A DNA stretch of 64,000 bases from Rotaria sp. Silwood1 (Eukaryota > Rotifera > Eurotatoria > Philodinida > Philodinidae): the NCBI GenBank assembly GCA_905250075.1, contig CAJNOP010000012.1, positions 1,832,529 through 1,896,528 of the forward strand. The letters run 5' to 3'. Shown here one piece after another: positions 11,700 to 23,665 of the stretch (within the stretch, counting starts at the first letter, position 1; each line of letters begins with the position of its first letter). Position numbers and translations under genes: made by a program. Under the pieces are notes generated by a model. That model had not been told where the DNA came from and did no database searches. It was given only the letters and a program-made list of their open reading frames with translations.

Positions 11700-14600
11700 A
11701 TGTCGTCACATCATCGCTCCGGTGGTCCTCCTTCGCTGATGGACGATGTGCCTGATTTTGTATGTGTTAACTATCAATTATTCGATAGGAAAGATCAATC
11801 TTTTGTTTTTTCTTGTTCATTTAGGAACGCAATTTACAATCACATCGTTTTGAAGGTGGTAGGGGTGGTCGAGGTCGTGGTGGTGGGATGCGAGGTAGAG
11901 GTGGTGGTGAAGGTGGAATGAGAGGAAGAGGTGGTGGTGATGGTGGTTTTGGCCCTCGAGGTGGTTCTCGTGGTGGACGTGGTGATTTTCATCAACGTGA
12001 TCGTTTTACTAATAATAATTTTAATCGATCTTATGATGAACAACGTGGTGGTGGTGGTGATGGTGGCCAATCGAAAATGCCAAGTCTTTTTGATGTTGAT
12101 CAACAACCATTACGATCATTTGATCGTGATAATAATCGTGGTGGAGGTCGAGGACGAATGCCATTTTCACGAGGAGAAGGTGATGCTGGTCGTGGTTCAT
12201 CAGGAGATGATCGTTATCGTCATTCAGGAGGTTCAAAACAAGGTTCAACAGATGGACCACCTCCATTACTTGATTTTGCAAATGAAAAACCAGGTATGAC
12301 AGCTAATGCTAGTAACAATTCATTGCCATCACTTTTATCGGTACAAGTTGAAAGTTCAAGTACATGTTTAAGCTTTTTTTATTTTTCTATTTGACATTGG
12401 AAATAAAATTTATTTTAGGCGTACCACCATCTGGGTCTGAATCAAACAAACCCATAGAAACACACAAAGATCATCAACATGGAGATAATTTAAATACACG
12501 ATCAGATAGTACTATTCTTTTTTTTTCTAATTAGTTTTTTTCAATAAGATATGCATTTATCTATTAAGATCATTCAGCTCTTCGTGATAATGAAGGTCGA
12601 TATCGTGATCGAGATTCTCGTAAACCAAGTCGAGGCGGTTTTAATCGATCATCTTCATTTAATAGGTATATTTTAATTATTTTATATTCAAAACTAATTT
12701 ACAACGAATATCTAAAATTATTCAACAAGATCAATTTTCTCTGTCGTCAATGTTAGACAGATTCCAAATAATGATTCACGTAGGAAACATTGTTACTAAA
12801 ATAAATATCAAGAAGTAAAGATTATTATCAGATTTTCAAAGACAAGAACTCCAGAAAATCAAATCCCTAGAGCGTGAGACTAGGATTTTGTTTAGACTAA
12901 ACAGAACGATGAAAGAAATCATTTTCTACAAAATGAGACCTTTCTGAGTTTTCTATAGAAAAATTTGAAACATCATTGCCGAAAATTCGGAGAAGTCTTG
13001 TTTTGTGGAGCATCCATTGGCTCTATCATTCTATGCAGTTTAAACAAATTTACATTTACACACTTTAAGGCTTTGACTTTCTGAAGTCTCTTTCTTTGAA
13101 TATCTGATTATAGCTGTTATTCTCTTATATTCATTTCAGAAACAGTTTTCTCTATTTCAATTATTATTTTGAATCTTATAGAATAATTTCAACACTCATT
13201 GTAATATAATTTATTCGTTGTGTTTCAGAGATCGTTCACGTTCACCACGTGATCGAGATCGTGATCGTGATCGACATGGTCCTTCACGAGATGATCGTCG
13301 TGGTGGACGAGGAGGAAGAGGTGGTGGTGGAGGAGGAGGCCGAGGTGGTCATCATAATAATCCACGTGAACCACATCAATCACGATTTGGTTCTGATAAT
13401 AACCAACCACCATGGCATGATCGGCGAGAAGGTGGACGTGGCGGTGGTGGTCGAGGTGGTTTTCATGATCGTCAACATGATATGGGCGGTCATTTTCGAC
13501 CTAATGAACAGTTGCCACCTGGTAACTATTTGAAAAAAAACTCTTTGAAAATTTATTTTGTTAAATTTTTTTAGATAATCGTCCATTTAATCGAGATGGA
13601 CGACCAAATTATGATGCACCACCACCATCTCAAAGTCGACCTTTTCAAGACAATTTTCAAACTGGCAATTATGATTCAATGGGTCCAAATCAGCATAATC
13701 GAACAAATTTACAACAACCACCTAATTTTAATCAAGGACCACCACCACCACATAATCGTTCTGATTTTTATCCACCAAATATAAATAATCCATCTTATCA
13801 ACAACATAATACTCGTAGTGGTGGTCGTCCAAGTCGTTTTAGTGATCGACAAGATGATTATGAGGATGATCGACCATTAACAAAACCAAATATTTCTCTT
13901 CCAAATGTGACAACAACAACAGCACCACTTTATATGAATCAACCAACAAATCCAACATTTAGTCAAGCACGTCCAACAATGTCATCAACATATTCTTCTC
14001 AACAACCACCATCAAGTATGTTTCCGCAGGGTGCACCACCATCACAATTCGGTTGGCCCAATCAACAACAACAAGGTCCACCAAATTCGCAAATGACACA
14101 ATCTCTTTTATCACTGGCTTCAAATGACCAACAAAGTCCAAATATATCAGGACCTCCACCACCTAATTCATTCTATGGTAGTAATACTGATTTTCATCGA
14201 CAACAAGCTCCACCATCTGCCAATCAATATTATTCAGGTGTACCTCCTGTTCCTTCTCAAACTGGTAATAAATCCTCGAATACGAATGGTAAATTCTTTT
14301 TTTTTTTGTTTAAATCAATTGTGATTTATTTTTGTTGTTTTTCAGTTCCAAGTAGTTCTGCTGCTCTACCAGCACAACAACCAGTTCCACCTGCAACAGG
14401 TGCAAACGCAGCAGCAACAGCTAATGCTTTAAGTACAGATCCTTGGCAACAGTATTATCAACAATATTGGTAAGAATTTGAAACAAGATTTACTTCACAC
14501 ATTCGTTATTTTCTTTTCTACAAAGGCAATATATGCAACAACAACAGGCAGCTGTTCAACCAACATCTACTCAGATGGGTACTCAACAGCAATTTCAACA

Positions 14601-15830
14601 ACCACAAACAGGTTAATAATAAAAATAGTTCTAGAAAAAACAACAATAGATAGTTTGATATAACCATTAATATCTAGGAGCAACAGCAGGATTAAAACAA
14701 CCAGCGAATACGACTGCAGCTACTGGTAATACACAAGATAGTGCTTTAAATCAAGCTAATAGTGCATGGACACAATACTGGTAAGTATGATAATCAATTG
14801 AAATTATTTATCAATTGATACAGTGGTTTAAAAAGTATCTAAATTTTCATCCTTTAGTCTCATAGTTAGACACCAAATAGAGCATAATTGAACAATGATC
14901 ACAAGGACTTGACTGACATTCATGTGAAGAAGCTAGAGGGTGAACATAGAATTTTTCTTTAGACGAGAATATCTTAACATAGAAAATAGATCTCATTCAA
15001 CAGCTCAGTATTGCTTCTATCACTCATAAAAGGTCCATTTCAGATGGGTTTTGTTTTTCTGATTTATGAAATAACCTTTGAATAATCTCTACATAAGAAT
15101 TGAATCGAACCCATCGAAAAGTGATCTATATTTCTGACTAATTTTCTCTATTGAGAGCCGTGAACTAATAAATGCTTCAAGGTTACATTGAATTGAAGTA
15201 ACCTATCTGTAACACAATACAGGCATGCAAATTTCTAATTGTTAATAATAAAATAAAAGTTAATGCATTCAGAACCTACAAAAAAAAGAGTGGTTTTTTC
15301 GTAAATCTTATGCATTAAGGACCTCCTTTTCTGGATATTAGCTTTTTAATTTTTGATTTTTATCGCTAATACTAACTCCATCAAATTGATCGAGGTTAAA
15401 AAATCCGGAAGATGTTTAGCCTTTACGCTTCTTATGTGTTCTAGAAGAAAATATTTGAAGTATATTGATCTCGGGTTGCTGCTTGTGATCAAGGTTTACT
15501 GAGCTCTTCCTATGTATAGTCAATGTATCAGACAAAAGGATTGAAGTTTAGATACTTATTACCCGGTACCGGGACATCTTGTGACTAATATATCTCAAAA
15601 ACCATAACATTAGGATGCAATGTCAAGCATATATGCAACAACAACAACAACAACAGTCTCAAGTTCCATCAACAACAACTTCAGCAACAATAGCAGCACC
15701 ATCTCAGCTTTATCCACAAGCAACAGGTAAACAACAACAACAAACACCACCTGGTTTAACACCAAATACAAATACGGCATCTGGTGCTCCTCCAACATCG
15801 AATTGGCAAACATGGTTCAATCCAAAATGA
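11700..15830 (+). CDS. RGG-rich, Q/N-rich RNA-binding-type protein (unknown orthology)
   Basis: Ten exons in a consistent frame: 11700-11759, 11825-12359, 12419-12508, 12569-12665, 13229-13521, 13575-14288, 14346-14469, 14526-14611, 14678-14780 and 15614-15830. They give 2,319 nt, 772 residues. The N-terminus has a short acidic PPSLMDDVPDF segment, then dense RGG/GRG repeats (about residues 30-60), a second RS/RD plus RGG block in exon 5, a long Pro/Gln/Asn-rich region, and a C-terminus with DPWQQYYQQYW..YMQQQQ and SAWTQYW..YMQQQQ. The Trp/Tyr motifs recall the C-terminal tyrosine motifs of FUBP/KSRP proteins, but I see no KH or RRM domain. RGG and prion-like regions suggest RNA binding and condensate behaviour, which is inference. 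The last intron (14781-15613) is long. The stop is TGA at 15828. Confidence 0.85.
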
Positions 15831-16225
15831 TGAAAACAATATAATTTATATTGTTTTTCTTTTCTTTTTCAATGAGATTGATGAAAAGACAATTGAACTC
15901 ATTAAGAATTCTTGTTTCATCTGTATAAATAGCCAAAAAAATAAAAATAAACTAAAAAAACCAATGTTTCTCTCTTTGTTTTTGACACTAGTGCTTTGTG
16001 CCTAATTGTATTGTTGTCATTATTTGTTTGTTTGTTTTCTTTTTTTCCTTTCTTTTCTACACATACATTCGTGCACTTTTTTTGTTTGTCTTCTATATAT
16101 AAATAAGTTGAAAGCAACATACAACGGATGTGTACAATGGTGATAATTAACAAATTTGTTTATATTTGGTTTTCTTTTTTTGCAGAATTTTTCTTTTTCT
16201 TCTTCTTCTTCTCATTATTCTTATT
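15831..16225. other. Intergenic: 3' end of RGG gene and 5' UTR of RBBP4-like gene
   Basis: AT-rich with T-runs. A possible acceptor TTTTTTTGCAG at about 16,176-16,186, followed by a pyrimidine-rich leader, suggests that the next gene has a spliced 5' UTR. No other gene was seen. Confidence 0.35.
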
Positions 16226-18696
16226 ATGGAGGTTGAACCTATTATTATTCCAATTGAAGAACATAATATAGAAATTCAACAAGAAGATGATATAGAAAGT
16301 GATGGTTATGATCAAGTATTTCAATCGAGTGAATTTTGTCGTTGGAGAAAAAATTCTCTTTATTTATATAATATGCTTTTTTATGAATTACTTGAATGTC
16401 CATCACCAACTGTTCAATGGCTTGATCAACATACAATTAAAGGTGATCCTAAATGTGATTATTATCGTTTAATTATTGGTACACAAGGTGGACGTACGCC
16501 AACTGATTCTCGTAATGAATTAATGGGTAATATAAGAAAAAGAAAGTCAAGGTTTTGATGAATTAACTGGTGAACATGGTGGATATGAAATGGGCATTCG
16601 AGGATCAAGTATTAACTCTTTTCTTGAGTATAAAAATTATTGTTATTAAATTTTTCTTTTTAAATATTCTTAGTGCATCCATATGTACCAATGTATCATT
16701 TTGGTGATGTAAATAAAGCACGTGCTATGCCTCAAAATACATTTAAAATTGCAAGCTTTTCATCGATTAATGATGTTTTCTTATTTGATTATAGTAAACA
16801 TCCAAGCAAATTAAATCCAGATGGTATATGTCGACCACAAGCTATTTTACGTGGACATACAGATGAAGGTTTTGCTTTGTCATGGCATCCAATGCAACAA
16901 GGTTTATTATTAAGTGGTGCACAAGATGGAAAAATGTGTGTATGGAATTTAGAAAAAACACCTATTAATTCAACAACAACAGCAACAGTTCATAATGGTA
17001 TTGAATGTAATACAATAATTGATCCAGTTGAAACGGTTGATTCTGAAAGAAAACTTGTTGATGCTATTCAATGGCATCCAAGGTATGAAAATATATTTAC
17101 TCTCATGTGTGTTTGAGAATCAATTGCATCACTGCCTCTATTCATATGTTAGAAGTCAATTACTGTTCGAATTAGATAATAAGATCTCGTTCGGGTTATG
17201 TATAGCTGACTTAAAACTTGATATTATTGATCTCTTATAGTATTATGCAATGTAGTATTTAAATAGAACGTTTTCCTCTTGTCGTCAACTCTTTGTCAAT
17301 TCGGATCATATATCAAATGAAAGCTTTTCTTTTGCTCTATCGTATGACTTATAGGAATATGAGACGATAGTTCTTGTTTCCCTTATTTGTTTTGATGATA
17401 CTGTTCACTCGTATATACACCGTAAGGGTACTCATGATAGCAGTGGTCTATTTTGAATTAGATTCTATTCAATAGTCCTTTTGAAGCTCTACAAAATGGT
17501 ACCTTCCGGCGAAATTAATTTGTGAATAAGATATTTTACTTCAGTACAAAATGTTCGAGAACGTTAACAGCGCGCTGCCAGCATGATGTCGAATTGTATA
17601 ATTTAAACAGTAATTGATTTCTGACATTCAAATTGAGTATTGAAGAAAAAATAAACTCAATGTCGAGAGATGGCCGATGCCATTCTTAACGTCCTCACAT
17701 CCCCTATTCTTTAAAAGATTCACATCTATTGAAGCATTCAACTGTGATTTCCTATTCTTTGTAGATGCTTATTGATTTTAAGAAAATCGATGCTAAAAGT
17801 AAATTATTTAATACGAATAGATAGAATATTTTGTACTACTGCCTCTACGAGCTTTTCAAGATTTCCGAGAAACAGACTTGAAACTAACAAGTGTCGATAT
17901 GTTTGAGTGTACTTTGAAAAATTATGTTTTCAAAAGACAAATTTACTCTATGAAAAAAATTTTAAGTTGTTTTAGATTAGAAAATAACGATGGCAGAAAC
18001 CTATCAGAAAAAGGGCTTTGTCCTGATGCTTTTGCTATTTTTTTTAATGATTAATGAACGAGACAATAGTTCATTGAGACTTATTGCAATTTCTTCTGGG
18101 ACCTCTGCTATATCTATGACAAGAAAAGCATTTGGTTTGTTTCTTTTAGTCATCCAGCTGTATTTGGAGCAGCTGCCGCTTCAGGTACTTTACTTATAAC
18201 TGATTTGCGTGCATCATCAGGTACAGCAGCACTTGTGGAGCCGTTAATATCCTCAACATCAACAACATCATCTTCAAAAACTCTCCAATTTCGTGTTAAA
18301 GTTCATTCAGCTGATTGCAATTGTTTAGCTTTTCATCCAGTTAATGAATATGCTGTATTAACTGGTTCGGATGATACAACAATTGCTCTATGGGATATGC
18401 GAAATTTATCTAAAGAAGTTCGACGTTTTGAACAACATCATCGTGATGGTGTTCTTGAAGTAGCATGGAGTCCATTAGCTCCAAGTGTATTTGCATCAAG
18501 TAGTGCTGATCAACATGTATTTGTGTGGGATCTTAAATCAAATGATGAAGTTATTTTTGATCATAAAGGACATGATTCACGTATACCTGATATAAGTTGG
18601 CATCCAACACGACCTATGATTGCATCTGTTGCTGAAGATTCATCATTTCAAATTTGGGAAGCTAATGTTGTTGAAAGTCTTATTAATAGTATTTAA
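16226..18696 (+). CDS. RBBP4/RBBP7/Caf1-family WD40 histone-binding protein, with one frame anomaly
   Basis: Family members bind histones H3/H4 as a WD40 propeller in CAF-1, NuRD, PRC2 and other chromatin complexes. I start it at the ATG at 16226; an upstream in-frame ATG at 16166 would add a Phe/Leu-only leader after a likely acceptor. Segments: 16226-16526, 16552-16608, 16674-17082 and 18150-18696, about 437 residues. Landmarks are FCRWRKNSLYLYN and PTVQWLD (the N-terminal helix and the 'W-x-Q-W-L' block), VNKARAMPQN, HPSKLNPDG, LRGHTDEGFALSWHP, DTTIALWDMRNL, VAWSPLAPSVFASSSADQ and a final WHPTRP/WEAN blade. Residues 16527-16551 must be removed to keep frame, either as a 25-nt intron or as a frameshift (see findings). 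The 1,067-nt intron 17083-18149 is unusually long here. The protein is more diverged than typical RBBP4, so it may be a paralogue. Confidence 0.82.
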
Positions 18697-19585
18697 AAAT
18701 CAGATATAGCTGTATTTGTCTTACTGTTTATTATTTTTTTTGTATATTCATATGTAACTTAAATGATGACTATTCAAAAACCGGTCTTGATATTTGATTG
18801 TTAAGTAAAAAGATTGTATGTGTTCTACTAGTCAAAAAAATATATATATATGTATGTTATCTTTTGAATAATATGTGAGAAAATATTATTTAAAATGTTA
18901 ATTCTTTTGTTTAAAAAAAATATTTCTACGAACATACAGATAACAAATGTTTATTTTACTATAGTCTGTTGGTCTCAAATTCAGATTGAAGAATGATTTG
19001 TGTAATCATTTTTTCTGAAACGAATATTTTATTATTGTATCATCATATTTGGATGTTTGCTAAAGAACACAATAGAATAAATAATATTTCATACAGATGA
19101 CAACATGTTTATACGAAAAAATAACATCAATAATGTTTATCAAGCACTCTAATTAGAGGTGATCACTGCTCGTGTGCTAACTTCAAGTATCACTCATTTT
19201 TAGGCACTTGCGCTTGAATCATATCGGCTGTTAAACTCTATTGCTAGGAACTTTAAAAAAAGAATGCTGAAAAGTTAAGAGAAGAGTCAGACGCTATTTT
19301 GTTAAATCTAAAAATTATTCTGATGTTTGAAAATTGATAGTGTAAATCTTACACGCAGAAATAACAAAACAACATTTTTTTACTATTATCTTGCATATAT
19401 GGATGCTTTATACTCAAAGACGAATGATTATCTTTTTTCTTTTTGAAAATCGAAGCAGATATTTATTTCGTTCTCTTATTGTGACACCTGCTAACATTCA
19501 CAATATGATGTGTTATTTTTCTAAAATATATTATTTATAAAAAGAAAGAGATTCTATTCGATTTGATTACTTCTTTTCTGAAATA
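18697..19585. promoter_or_regulatory. Intergenic with TATA-like box before the vWA gene
   Basis: AT-rich DNA after the RBBP4-like stop. TATAAAAA at about 19,536-19,543 lies some 45 nt before the ATG at 19586, a fair candidate core promoter for the secreted vWA gene. Nothing else was recognised. Confidence 0.35.
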
Positions 19586-21300
19586 ATGTTATTGTCATCC
19601 CTATTCATTATTTTCATTGTCGCTGTTTCAACTGATGCGGCATTTGTTTGCCCAAGACCAACTGGATTTTTCAGTGATGCATTATCGTCAAAGATGTTTT
19701 ATCATTGTTTCAATTCTATTCCGTATCATAAACCATGTCCTGCTGGATTGTCATGGTCACAAGTTCAAGAACGATGTGTTTTCATTTGTATGAATATTTA
19801 TCCTTCAGATGTGCATATATTACATAATATTATATTTATTTAGCTACTCCAATTGAACCAATAGAACCAGTTGAACCAGTCGAACCAGTCGAAGAATTAG
19901 TAAATGGTTGTTCCAAAGGAAATCCATGTCAAAATGGTGTAAGTAAAACCCAAAGAAATAATCTACCCAATGAGCTGTAGATATCGAGCGAAATTTCTAT
20001 ATGGGCTTAGAAACTTTGTGTCTATTTTTGAAGGTCTTTTTGAACGATCTGAAAAATTACTTTTATTTGTGAATCAACACATTTTTATCTGTCTTTTAAG
20101 TCCCTTTTCAAACATGCGAAAAACTTTCGTAGTCGATCATTTTGTAGTGCAGAGACTTCTCTAGAAAATGCAACATTGCACTATGCTATAGTTTTTACTC
20201 AGGGATTTTTTTTCAAGAGCTCCTTTGAGTATAAAACGGTTGTCGGTTTTTCAAAAATGACTATTTAAGAAAAACCGAAAATTAAGATGTCTTGCTTGAC
20301 GACAAAGATCAGCAACTTCAAATAGGGCATATTGTAGGGTAACTTCTGATGCCAATTTTTAGTTTTGAATCGCAATAGTGAAAATGTAAGTTTCCATCGA
20401 AACTAACATTTCCGGTTTTTTAAAGATTATATCACTATTCTCACATGAAAAATTTCTAATTCCATATGGCTCTCTATTCAGGGCTTATGTGAACCATCGG
20501 GTAAAGATGACTTATTTTGTTTATGTACGGAAAATTATTATGGTTCTCGATGTGAACATGTTGGTGAAGGAACTGATTTAAGTGTATTAGAAAGTATTAT
20601 TAGTGGAAATAATAATAACTATGAACATGTTGTTGAAAATGTTCTTAGTAGAAATAATTGGACTGATATTCTAGCTGTTGTTGATGTCACTGGTTCAATG
20701 CAACCATGTGCAGCTGCTGTTTATAAATGGATGAAATTATCTCAAGATAAAACAAAGAATATCAGATATTATGTATTCTTTAATGATGGCGATGACAAAT
20801 TAAATTCAGCTAAGAAAGTTGGTTCAACTGGTGGTGTTTATGGTATGTCTGCTAATAATTTAAATAAAGTCTTAGCAACAATGCAATCGGCTATGAAAAA
20901 TGGTAATGGTGGTGATATTCCAGAGAATGATATTGAAGCAATTTTACATGGTATTGAAATGTAAGTCATTTTCTAGAATTAATAGGAAAATAAAATGAAT
21001 ATTGTATTTCATATTAGGTGTCCTACATGTATGGATATAATTCATATTGCTGACAATAAAGCAACACCACGTGATTTAGTTTTATTAAATCGAGTAACAA
21101 AACCTATTAAAGTTCTGACTTGCCAAGTTGATGTAGCTGGTGTAAATCCTCAATTGTTAAATCTCGCTGATAAAACTGGTGGATCATTACATACACTGGA
21201 TGAAGATGTTGTCAATTTATCAGCAATTCCTGTTGGTGAAAAAATTACAATTGGACGACGTACTTATCGACGTACATCAAGTGGTTTCGTTGTGGTTTAG
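19586..21300 (+). CDS. Secreted protein with chitin-binding (CBM14-like), EGF-like and vWA domains
   Basis: Four exons: 19586-19787, 19844-19938, 20482-20960 and 21018-21300; 352 residues. A signal peptide (MLLSSLFIIFIVAVSTDA) is followed by a peritrophin-A/CBM14-type module (CPRPTGFFSD..FYHC..KPCPAGLSW..RCV), a short repeat of Ile/Val-Glu-Pro units, one EGF-like domain (NPCQNGGLCEPSG...CLCTENYYGSRCE) and a von Willebrand A-type domain. The vWA domain starts at ILAVVDVTGSM, whose DxTGS stands for the MIDAS DxSxS metal site, and continues through IIHIADNKATPRD. The later Cys-Pro-Thr-Cys junction is created across an intron. Likely extracellular, possibly bound to chitinous structures such as the trophi or egg shell, which is inference. 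The intron 19939-20481 holds dispersed repeat A. Confidence 0.82.
19990..20200. repeat. Dispersed intronic repeat A, copy 2
   Basis: Matches 8,480-8,660 in the importin beta intron (same strand, about 70-75% by eye). It sits wholly inside intron 2 of the vWA gene and accounts for part of why that intron is 543 nt while the gene's other introns are about 57 nt. Confidence 0.5.
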
Positions 21301-22874
21301 CTATTTTATTTTATAATAAAATGAATCTTTAAGAGTTCAATTTTTGAACAAGATCATTTTGAATTTATCAATTAAATAAAACTAAACATGAGTATTAATC
21401 TATGAAGTACGAGCATACAAAAAGAAAAGGATTCAAAAATATTAAATATTGTTGACAAAAATTATATGTTTGACTTGGAATAGAAAGACTGTTAACAAGT
21501 AATATTGTATATTCACGAGAAACAACTGCTATCTTTCTGGAAGTATTGTGGTTGAGTATATATTCCGTCGAAAGTGACATCACCAAGTTTCGGCAATCTA
21601 CTAGTTTCGGAGATATGGCTCTCAATAATGCCTGTTCTTGAGAATCTTCATCTCGATAATTGTAGTTATCGACAATATTCTGATATGATACCAATATTAT
21701 TAAAAACGTTCTAAAATTATTTATATTAATGTTAGTTGTGTTTAACAATTATAGTGATGTGCTTAGTTAATAACTAACTTAAACCATAAGTTTCTAAATT
21801 GAATTAGGAGCTAACGAGGGACTATCCGAACTGATACCCATCGTTTGAGATTATATTCAGTTCACAACAAGCAGTCGGTAAGACTAGAAAAATCCTGAAA
21901 GAGTTCGTGCCTAATGGCCCCTAGAGCCCATTTATAACCGCATTATTGAACTTTTGATCCAGTTTTCGGTTTCTACCGAAAAATCAAATTATGAAATTTC
22001 GAACTGAATTTTTGCTCATAGATGAGTCGAATGATGCTGGAAATATCCTGACAGTTTCAGCTGAAAAGAATGCTCCTTTGTTCAGGTATTGAATTTTCAA
22101 GTAAATTCAACTTGGATGGCAAACGACCATTTTTTGAAAACTCAGTATCTCAATAAAGAAACATTCTTTTTGGCTGAAACGTTCAGGATATCCTCAGAAT
22201 CATTCGGTTTATCTATGAACAAAATTTTCTATCTATATATGTAACAAATATTCAGAAAGAGTGAACGTAAGGAATGATCGCCGAAACAAAACTTCCGAAC
22301 ATTGATGATCGAAAAGCATTCGATGATCTTCCTTCGATGATCTCGATTACAGTGATGTTCGTTTCGACAATGTGAGGTACACAGTCTTATGTTGCAGTTT
22401 TAGCCTTATCGGATGAGAAAGTAATTTCTTGAGTTTCCCCCTTGATTACGATTCAAAAATCTATATATGTACTATGTGATATTGCAAAATAAAAAAAAAC
22501 AAATTTTTTTTCGCATTGTATTAATTATATGGTTAACACAAAGAAAATAAACTTTTTTTTCGTTTCAAATAACAATAAAAGGCTTCTATATATATATATA
22601 TATTTGATTTTCAAGTTTAGTTTACCATCTCTACAATTAATTTTTATCCATTATGTCGAAGCCTTAAATATTTGTGTATTTCAATTTTATTTTGGTCACC
22701 AAATAATGAAAGAATATAAATCAATATGTTCTTTTTGTTTTTGTTGAAATAAAGTAAAAATATTCCTTTTTTTTTAATAATGAAAGTTTTTTATTTGATA
22801 AGTTTTAACACCTACACATAGAAATAGCATAAAGATTATAATAAGTCAATTCATAACTTTTATCATCATACACT
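21301..22874. other. Intergenic containing an inverted-repeat element
   Basis: Candidate AATAAA signals for the vWA gene lie near 21,374. The rest has no supported gene. The minus-strand open frame at 21395-21748 has no recognisable features. A foldback repeat at 22028-22206 is listed separately, and a short TA run occurs near 22,590. Confidence 0.4.
22028..22206. repeat. Foldback (inverted-repeat) element
   Basis: Two arms of about 72 nt, 22028-22100 and about 22135-22206, are reverse complements at roughly 80% identity. Both arms contain the core GAATGAT..CTG, then ATATCCTGA, then GTTTCAGC..AAAAGAATG, in opposite orientation, with a loop of about 35 nt. A related foldback lies at about 50,550-50,690 in a Crumbs intron, so this is a repeat family, probably MITE-like. 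Confidence 0.6.
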
Positions 22875-23665
22875 ATGAGTTCGTTTCAATCATCTTGGGA
22901 TATCGAAAATCTTAATAATCATTCGAATCAGGATGTCGATGATCTTAATAATTATTCGAATCAGGATGTCGATGATCTTAATAAACATTCGGTTTGGCAT
23001 ACAACGCCTACATTGTAAGACTGAATTTAACACGTATTCATTCTTAAATAATAGTTTTCATAGAGAAAACAAAAACTCTAATGTATCAAATGCGAGAGAT
23101 CTTACGAAAAAGGTAATACCGCAACTACTAGGCATTATTGGCGTTTTCTTACTCATTCTTGCTATTGTTCTACCATTAACTTTTGTTTTTACTGGTATCA
23201 ATACAAATACGACAAGTAAGATATGATTCTCACGTGTATATGTTTCTCATTTCAAATTCCAAAGTGTCTTTTTCTGTACTTTAAATCTAGTCTGTTGTAG
23301 TTATACATTAATTTATAGACATTTTAATCCATTCATTTTTTTTATTCAGGCGCAACACGAATGGCAAAGTCGTTTGAATTTGGTATGTGTCTAATTTGTA
23401 TTCTGGCGCGTTATAAAATATTTTCCTGTATCATTTAGATCCATATTTTTGTGGTAATATGACATTCTTTAATAGTACGGACTTTCTTGGTAATGATCTT
23501 TCATCATTCTTTCCAATGAACTATAGTACATGTTGTATGTTATGTTTAACAACAGCCAATTGCATAGCCTTTACATTGAATATTAATAGAGATATATGTT
23601 ATCAAAAGAGTTCTATTGATTCTGTTGGTCATTATGATGTGAACTTTATCAGTGCTAAATATTAA
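22875..23665 (+). CDS. Single-pass (type II) membrane protein with PAN/Apple-like Cys-rich ectodomain
   Basis: Four exons: 22875-23014, 23055-23215, 23350-23382 and 23439-23665; 186 residues. The N-terminal cytoplasmic part contains an 11-residue repeat (LNNHSNQDVDD, two full copies and a partial third, encoded by a 33-bp tandem repeat at 22911-22996). Then comes one hydrophobic segment, LLGIIGVFLLILAIVLPLTF. The ectodomain has Cys-rich segments STCCMLCLTTANCIAFTLN and DICYQKSS, the pattern of PAN/Apple-type domains (adjacent cysteines, then C-x-A-F). There is no signal peptide before the TM segment, hence type II. PAN domains bind protein or carbohydrate ligands; the ligand here is unknown. 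Stop TAA at 23663. Confidence 0.72.

Noticed and set aside
11840-12299. Several long overlapping frames on both strands in the RGG gene
   Set aside because: Codon repetition (GGT/CGT/CAT) in the real RGG frame keeps the other frames open; they contain His/Val/Thr runs only.
17990-18199. Open frame MAETYQKKGF... inside the RBBP4-like gene
   Set aside because: It overlaps the splice acceptor and the true WD40 exon in another frame, with no similarity.
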